Assembly: GCF_902499115.1 (NCBI RefSeq)
Contig: NZ_CABVPN010000010.1
Coordinates: 62,001 to 126,000 of the forward strand
Direction: 5' to 3'
DNA from: Burkholderia diffusa
GTDB taxonomy: Bacteria; Pseudomonadota; Gammaproteobacteria; Burkholderiales; Burkholderiaceae
DNA: 64,000 nt
In this document: positions 59,478-64,000 of the stretch, in pieces
How the letters are laid out: each line of letters starts with the position of its first letter
Numbering within the stretch: the first letter of the stretch is position 1
Made by a program: the position numbers and the translations under genes
Notes under the pieces: generated by a model
Seen by the model: the letters and a program-made list of their open reading frames with translations, nothing else
Databases searched by the model: none
What the model was told of the DNA's origin: nothing

Positions 59478-59510
59478 GTGTTGACAACACTTGTTGCACT
59501 ACGGTTTAAT
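59478..59510 (+). promoter_or_regulatory. Promoter with overlapping operator for the glnHPQ-type operon
   Basis: A consensus -35 TTGACA (59481-59486), 18-bp spacer and TTTAAT (59505-59510). The -35 is embedded in a perfect palindrome GTGTTG-A-CAACAC (59478-59490), with more TGTTG half-sites on both sides. A repressor bound there would block RNA polymerase. Confidence 0.7.
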
Positions 59511-59597
59511 TCAACATCGCATGTTGCGGTGCGGCTTGATGTCGTCGTTCCCCGGCCAGCCGGCCGGTCACATCGCTCAACCATGCGGAGAAAAGTC

Positions 59598-60350
59598 ATG
59601 AGTCGCCGTTCCTTCCTGAAAGCCGTCGCGGTGGTTGCCGCGCTCGGCGCCAGCATCGCGCACGCGGATACCAAGACGCTCGTCGTCGGGACCGATACGT
59701 CGTTCATGCCGTTCGAGTTCAAGCAGGGCGACAAGTACGTCGGCTTCGATCTCGACTTGTGGGCGGAGATCGCAAAGGACCAAGGCTGGAAATACACGAT
59801 CCAGCCGATGGATTTCGCCGGCCTGATCCCGGCGCTGCAGACCCAGAACATCGACGTCGCGCTGTCGGGGATGACCATCAAGGAAGAGCGGAAGAAGGCG
59901 ATCGACTTCTCCGCGCCGTACTACGACAGCGGCCTGGCAGCGATGGTGCAGACGGACAACACGACGATCAAGTCGATCGACGACCTGAACGGCAAGGTGA
60001 TCGCCGCGAAGACGGGCACCGCGACGATCGACTGGATCAAGGCGCACCTGAAGCCGAAGGAGATCCGCCAGTTCCCGAACATCGACCAGGCGTACCTCGC
60101 GCTCGAGGCCGGCCGCGTCGACGCGGCGATGCACGACACGCCGAACGTGCTGTTCTTCGTGAACAACGAGGGCAAGGGCAAGGTGAAGGTCGCGGGCCAG
60201 CCGGTCAGCGGCGACAAGTACGGGATCGGTTTCCCGAAGGGCAGCGCGCTCGTGCCGAAGGTCAACGCGTCGCTCGTGAAGATCCGGGCCGACGGCCGCT
60301 ACGCGCAGATCTACAAGAAGTGGTTCGGCGCCGAGCCGCCGAAGATGTGA
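59598..60350 (+). CDS. Polar amino acid ABC transporter, substrate-binding protein (GlnH type)
   Basis: A 250-aa periplasmic protein. The signal peptide is MSRRSFLKAVAVVAALGASIAHA, cleaved before DTKTLVVG. The mature part is a family 3 solute-binding protein: FMPFEFKQGDKYVGFDLDLW, then VALSGMTIKEERKKAIDFS (domain 1) and VIAAKTGTATIDWIK (domain 2). It binds a polar amino acid, glutamine- or glutamate-like. ATG 59598 is preferred to 59583 because CGGAG precedes it. It is the first gene of glnHPQ, which continues with a C45 peptidase and an aminotransferase. Confidence 0.9.
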   Translation: MSRRSFLKAVAVVAALGASIAHADTKTLVVGTDTSFMPFEFKQGDKYVGFDLDLWAEIAKDQGWKYTIQPMDFAGLIPALQTQNIDVALSGMTIKEERKKAIDFSAPYYDSGLAAMVQTDNTTIKSIDDLNGKVIAAKTGTATIDWIKAHLKPKEIRQFPNIDQAYLALEAGRVDAAMHDTPNVLFFVNNEGKGKVKVAGQPVSGDKYGIGFPKGSALVPKVNASLVKIRADGRYAQIYKKWFGAEPPKM

Positions 60351-60416
60351 GCGTGACGGCACAGCATGGCGCGGCCGGGTGGCCGCGCCGGTCTTGAATC
60401 GGACGGGGAGCGACAC

Positions 60417-61073
60417 GTGAATTTCGATTGGTCTGCGATCTGGGCGGCGTTGCCGGACCTGATGGACGGGGTCCGGTTGACGGTGTTCATCGCATTTTTC
60501 GGGCTGGTGGGCGGATTCGTCGTCGGGATGATCGCGGGCATGTTCCGCGCATACGGACCGAAGGCGATGAACGTGCTCGCACAGGTTTATATTGAACTGA
60601 TCCGCGGCACGCCGATCGTCGTGCAGGTGATGTTCCTGTACTTCGCGTTGCCGCTGCTCGCGCATATCCGGATCGACGGCCTGACGGCCGCGATCATCGC
60701 GATCACGGTGAATTCGGGCGCGTATCTCGCGGAAGTGGTGCGCGGCGCGCTGCTGTCGATCCCGAAGGGGCTGACGGAAGCGGGGCTCGCGATGGGCCTG
60801 TCGATGCCGCGCGTGCTGCTGAAGGTGGTCGGGCCGCTCGCGTTCCGGCGCCTGATTCCGCCGCTCGGCAACCAGTGCATCGTGAGCCTCAAGGACACGT
60901 CGCTGTTCATCGTCATCGGCGTCGGCGAATTGACGCGCAAGGGGCAGGAAATCATTGCCGGCAATTTCCAGGCGGTCGAGATCTGGACCGCAGTGGCTGT
61001 CATCTACCTGCTGCTGACCGGCGCGATGACGCTGACGCTTCGGCTCGTCGAAAAGAGGATGCGGATCTTATGA
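60417..61073 (+). CDS. Polar amino acid ABC transporter, permease (GlnP type)
   Basis: A 218-aa inner-membrane protein with about five helices and the HisM/GlnP signature: YIELIRGTPIVVQVMFLYF (about residues 58-76) and the EAA loop EAGLAMGLSMPRVLLKVVGP (about 120-139) that contacts the ATPase. A GTG start at 60417 has GGGGAGCG upstream. It follows the binding protein by 66 bp and overlaps the ATPase gene by 4 bp (ATGA), so it is part of one operon; it should form a homodimer in the membrane. Confidence 0.9.
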   Translation: MNFDWSAIWAALPDLMDGVRLTVFIAFFGLVGGFVVGMIAGMFRAYGPKAMNVLAQVYIELIRGTPIVVQVMFLYFALPLLAHIRIDGLTAAIIAITVNSGAYLAEVVRGALLSIPKGLTEAGLAMGLSMPRVLLKVVGPLAFRRLIPPLGNQCIVSLKDTSLFIVIGVGELTRKGQEIIAGNFQAVEIWTAVAVIYLLLTGAMTLTLRLVEKRMRIL

Positions 61074-61798
61074 GCATGATCGAATTCCAGAACGTGTCGA
61101 AGAGCTTCGGCCATGTGCCGGTGCTGAAGCATATCGACCTGAAGATCGATGCGGGCGAGGTGGTCGTCGTGATCGGTCCGTCGGGCTCGGGCAAGTCGAC
61201 GATGCTGCGCTGTATCAACGCGCTCGAGAAAATCACCGGCGGCGAGCTGCTGGTCGACGGCCAGAGCGTGCGCGGCAACGCGACGACGATCCGCAACATC
61301 CGGCTCGAAGCGGGCATGGTGTTTCAGCAGTTCAACCTGTTTCCGCAGATGACCGCGCTCGAGAACGTGATGTTCGGGCCGATCCAGGTGCGCGGTGCGT
61401 CGCGTGCCGATGCGCGCGACCAGGCGATGGCGCTGCTCGACAAGGTCGGCCTCGAATCGCGCGCGAATCATTACCCGTCGGAGCTGTCGGGCGGCCAGCA
61501 GCAGCGCGTCGCGATCGCGCGCGCGCTCGCGATCCGGCCGCGGCTGATGCTGTTCGACGAGCCGACGTCGGCGCTCGATCCGGAATTGCGCCACGAAGTG
61601 CTGAAAGTGATGCAGGATCTCGCGACCGAAGGGATGACGATGATCGTCGTCACGCACGAGATCGGCTTCGCGAAGCGGGTCGGCACGCGGTTGCTGTTCA
61701 TGGATCAGGGCGGCATCGCCGAGGACGGCCATCCGGTCGACCTGATCGACCGGCCGCCGACCCCGCGCCTGAAGGAATTCCTGAAACACGTGTCCTGA
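61070..61798 (+). CDS. Polar amino acid ABC transporter, ATPase (GlnQ type)
   Basis: A 242-aa ABC ATPase. Walker A GPSGSGKST (about residues 37-45), Q-loop FQQFNLF, signature LSGGQQQRVAIARAL, Walker B LMLFDEPTSALDPE and the H-loop VTHE are all intact. It drives the permease encoded just upstream (ATGA overlap at 61070). C-terminal residues match GlnQ-type proteins. Standard length. Confidence 0.93.
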   Translation: MSMIEFQNVSKSFGHVPVLKHIDLKIDAGEVVVVIGPSGSGKSTMLRCINALEKITGGELLVDGQSVRGNATTIRNIRLEAGMVFQQFNLFPQMTALENVMFGPIQVRGASRADARDQAMALLDKVGLESRANHYPSELSGGQQQRVAIARALAIRPRLMLFDEPTSALDPELRHEVLKVMQDLATEGMTMIVVTHEIGFAKRVGTRLLFMDQGGIAEDGHPVDLIDRPPTPRLKEFLKHVS

Positions 61799-61818
61799 AC
61801 GAAACCGAACCATCCGAC

Positions 61819-62868
61819 ATGCCGCTTTCCCTGTCTCCCGTCATCGCCGGCGCGCCGTTCGACATCGGCGTGCGCCTCGGCGAGCTTGCCCGCCCCGTGT
61901 TCGATGCGTACATGCAGCAGAGCAGCGCATGGCAGGCCGTTCGCCGCTGGCGCGGCCATCCGTTCGTGGCCGCGCTGCGGCAGGCCGCGCTGGCCGCGTA
62001 CCCGGAACTCGTCGCGGAGCTGGACGGGATCGCGGCAGGCGTCGGCTGGCCGGCCGAGGACATCTTTCTGTGGAACTGCCGCGGCGAACTGATCCATCAC
62101 GCGCCGGACGGCTGCACGACGCTCGCCGGACGCGACGCGCACGGCACGCGCTGGATCGCGCACAACGAGGACGGCGATCCGTACCTGCGCGAGCGCTGTC
62201 TGCTGGTCGACGTGCAGCCGCAGGGCAAGCCGGGCTTCATCAGTTTCTATTACCCAGGCTCGCTGCCCGGGCATACGTTCGCCGCGAACCGCGCCGGCAT
62301 CGCGCAGGCGATCAACAACTTGCGGATCCGCACGCCGGCGGCAGGCGTGCCGCGGATGATCCTCGCGCGCGCCGTGCTCGACGCGACGTCGCTCGATGCG
62401 GCCGCCGACGTGCTGCGCACGCATGCGCGCGCAAGCGGCTTTCACCACACGCTCGGCGCAACCGGCGATACGCGGCTCCTGAGCATCGAGGTGAGCGTCG
62501 CGCGCTGTTCGGTCGTCGACGTTGCGCGTCTTGCCGGTCACGCGAATCATCTCGTGCATCCGGGGTGCGAGGACGAAGCGCAGATCGTCACGCAATCGTC
62601 CGGTGATCGTCAGCGGCGTGTCGATGCGCTGACGCCGGGCATCGACGCGATCGACGAAGCCGCGCTGCTGCGCGTGCTCGGCGACCGCGCACCGCAAGGG
62701 CTGCCGATCTATCGCGACGATCCGGCCGACCCCGACGATGAAAACACGCTGGCGACCGCCGTGTTCGCGATTCGCGACACCGCGATCGACTTCGCCATTC
62801 ACCAGCACGGCACGCAGCGCTTCGCGACGCGCATCGTGCCGCCCGCGCTCGCGCGCAGCGCGTCCTGA
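61819..62868 (+). CDS. C45 family autoproteolytic hydrolase/acyltransferase
   Basis: 349 aa, related to acyl-CoA:6-aminopenicillanate acyltransferase (peptidase C45, Ntn hydrolase fold). The expected autocleavage Gly-Cys is in PDGCTTL (C99, the N-terminal nucleophile after cleavage), followed by the motifs WIAHNEDGDP and SFYYPGSLPGHTFAANRAGIAQAINNL of the family. It should cleave an amide bond of a small acylated amino acid or similar. It is 20 bp after the ATPase gene and just before an aminotransferase, so the imported compound may be an N-acyl or peptide-like amino acid. The substrate is not known. Confidence 0.83.
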   Translation: MPLSLSPVIAGAPFDIGVRLGELARPVFDAYMQQSSAWQAVRRWRGHPFVAALRQAALAAYPELVAELDGIAAGVGWPAEDIFLWNCRGELIHHAPDGCTTLAGRDAHGTRWIAHNEDGDPYLRERCLLVDVQPQGKPGFISFYYPGSLPGHTFAANRAGIAQAINNLRIRTPAAGVPRMILARAVLDATSLDAAADVLRTHARASGFHHTLGATGDTRLLSIEVSVARCSVVDVARLAGHANHLVHPGCEDEAQIVTQSSGDRQRRVDALTPGIDAIDEAALLRVLGDRAPQGLPIYRDDPADPDDENTLATAVFAIRDTAIDFAIHQHGTQRFATRIVPPALARSAS

Positions 62869-62883
62869 TTCATGAGGCAACGC

Positions 62884-64000
62884 ATGACGACCGTTTTTCA
62901 TCGCGCTCCACGCGCCACCTTGCCCGTCGCCGTCGCAGGCGACGGCATCGAGATCATCGATTCGACCGGCAAACGCTACATCGACGCGTGCGGCGGCGCG
63001 GCCGTATCGTGTCTCGGCCACAGCAACCAGCGCGTGATCGATGCGATCAAGCGGCAGGTGCAGCAACTGCCGTACGCGCATACGTCGTTCTTCACGACCG
63101 ACGTGGCGGAAGAGTTGGCCGACCGGCTCGTCGAGGCCGCGCCGGCCGGTCTCGAACACGTGTATTTCGTGTCGGGCGGATCCGAGGCGATCGAAGCCGC
63201 ACTGAAGCTCGCGCGCCAGTATTTCGTCGAGAAGGGCGAGCCGCAGCGTCGCCATTTCATCGCACGTCGCCAGAGCTATCACGGCAACACGCTCGGCGCG
63301 CTCGCGATCGGTGGCAACGCATGGCGGCGCGAGCCGTTCCTGCCGCTGCTGATCGAAGCCCATCACGTGAGCCCGTGCTACGCGTATCGCGACCAGCAGG
63401 CGGGCGAAACCGACGAAGCCTATGCGCAGCGCCTGGCTGACGAGCTGGAGCAGAAGATCGTCGAACTCGGTGCGGAAAACGTCGCGGCATTCGTCGCGGA
63501 AACGGTGGTCGGCGCGACGGCCGGCGCGGTGCCGCCGGTGCGTACCTACCTGAAGAAGATTCGCGCGGTGTGCGACAAGTACGGCGTGCTGTTGATCCTC
63601 GACGAAATCATGTCGGGGATGGGGCGCACCGGGTACCTGTTCGCGTGCGACGAAGATGGCGTCGCGCCCGACCTGCTGACGATCGCGAAAGGCCTCGGCG
63701 CAGGGTACCAGCCGATCGGCGCGACGCTGGTGAGCGATCGTATCTACCGGACGATCGTCGACGGATCGGGTTTCTTCCAGCACGGCCACACGTATCTCGG
63801 TCATGCAACGGCCTGCGCGGCCGCGCTCGAGGTGCAGCGCGTGATCGCCGAAGAAAAGCTGCTCGACAACGTGAAGGTGCGCGGCGAGCAACTGCGTGCG
63901 TCGCTGCGCGAGCATTACGGTGCGCATCCGCATGTCGGCGACGTGCGCGGCCGCGGGCTGTTCGTCGGCGTCGAGCTCGTGCGCGATCGCGACAGCAAGG
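62884..64000 (+). CDS. Class III aminotransferase, 3' end outside window
   Basis: The first 372 codons are present. It is a fold-type I, class III PLP aminotransferase: FVSGGSEAIEAALKLARQY (about residues 97-115), LLILDEIMSGMGRTG (about 238-252) and the PLP Lys in TIAKGLGAGYQPIGA (K269). Related enzymes move amino groups from omega-amino acids, diamines or beta-amino acids. GAGGCAACGC precedes ATG 62884. It is the last visible gene of the glnHPQ-C45 operon, so it probably acts on the product released by the C45 enzyme. The C-terminus is cut by the window end. Confidence 0.88.
   Translation, partial: MTTVFHRAPRATLPVAVAGDGIEIIDSTGKRYIDACGGAAVSCLGHSNQRVIDAIKRQVQQLPYAHTSFFTTDVAEELADRLVEAAPAGLEHVYFVSGGSEAIEAALKLARQYFVEKGEPQRRHFIARRQSYHGNTLGALAIGGNAWRREPFLPLLIEAHHVSPCYAYRDQQAGETDEAYAQRLADELEQKIVELGAENVAAFVAETVVGATAGAVPPVRTYLKKIRAVCDKYGVLLILDEIMSGMGRTGYLFACDEDGVAPDLLTIAKGLGAGYQPIGATLVSDRIYRTIVDGSGFFQHGHTYLGHATACAAALEVQRVIAEEKLLDNVKVRGEQLRASLREHYGAHPHVGDVRGRGLFVGVELVRDRDSK

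Larger units (their letters stand above)
58925..59597. other. 673-bp gap before the glnH-type gene
   Basis: The left 450 bp are very GC-rich with only overlapping random frames and no ribosome site. The right 150 bp turn sharply A/T-rich and contain the ABC-transporter promoter. No gene is supported, although a small RNA cannot be excluded. Confidence 0.45.

Overview
The window is about 66-70% G+C. It has the codon use and gene families of a Burkholderia cepacia complex bacterium: MHS-type transporters, many LysR and IclR regulators, and c-di-GMP enzymes. The dense catabolic and regulatory content suggests a secondary replicon; this placement is inferred from style, not from a marker gene. 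I saw no rRNA, tRNA, CRISPR array, insertion sequence or replication origin.

Layout: (1) 1-7.4 kb holds a valine-type operon (MHS transporter, mmsA, mmsB) with a divergent LysR, then a HAD dehalogenase, a YcaC-like hydrolase and a second LysR. (2) 7.5-12.7 kb is a c-di-GMP block: a GAF-PAS-GGDEF-EAL protein facing a wspR-cheB (wspF-like) pair, plus a 74-aa protein. (3) 13-16.3 kb carries a DUF969/DUF979 transporter pair, a DUF2891 protein and a small unknown. A 12-bp tandem repeat there makes eight consecutive in-frame stops. (4) 16.3-36.9 kb reads as an organosulfonate (isethionate/taurine) locus: IclR, GMC dehydrogenase (IseJ-like), MHS transporter (IseU-like), FAD amine dehydrogenase (TauY-like), APC permease, SoeABC sulfite dehydrogenase, a second IclR, a CobS/CobT-like AAA+/VWA pair, TauE-like exporter, Pta, Xsc and an NTF2-like protein (TauX-like). 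A GGAAC-N5-GTTCC palindrome occurs at both the IclR/AAA+ divergent promoter and the xsc promoter.

(5) 36.9-38 kb is a lower-GC patch with a broken PAAR gene and a small exported protein. (6) 38-44.1 kb holds a MocR regulator, a GNAT protein, a PhnY-like aldehyde dehydrogenase and a Fur-type TonB receptor. (7) 44.3-50.3 kb is an asparagine/aspartate block (asparaginase, LysR, aspA, permease) and an esterase. (8) 50.8-55.9 kb is a compact five-gene chemosensory-like operon: a membrane CheA-like kinase without a CheW domain, a one-TM MCP fragment, CheX, a degenerate receiver fused to CheX, and CheY. It has no CheW, CheR or CheB. (9) 56.2-64 kb carries an enoyl-CoA hydratase, alanine racemase, a MAPEG protein, and a polar amino acid ABC system (glnHPQ type) followed by a C45 peptidase and a class III aminotransferase cut by the window end.

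In the sulfonate locus the inferred flow is: import of isethionate or taurine, oxidation to sulfoacetaldehyde, cleavage by Xsc to sulfite and acetyl phosphate, Pta to acetyl-CoA, then sulfite oxidised by SoeABC or exported by TauE. The least explained items are the CobST-like pair inside that regulon and the minimal chemosensory operon.
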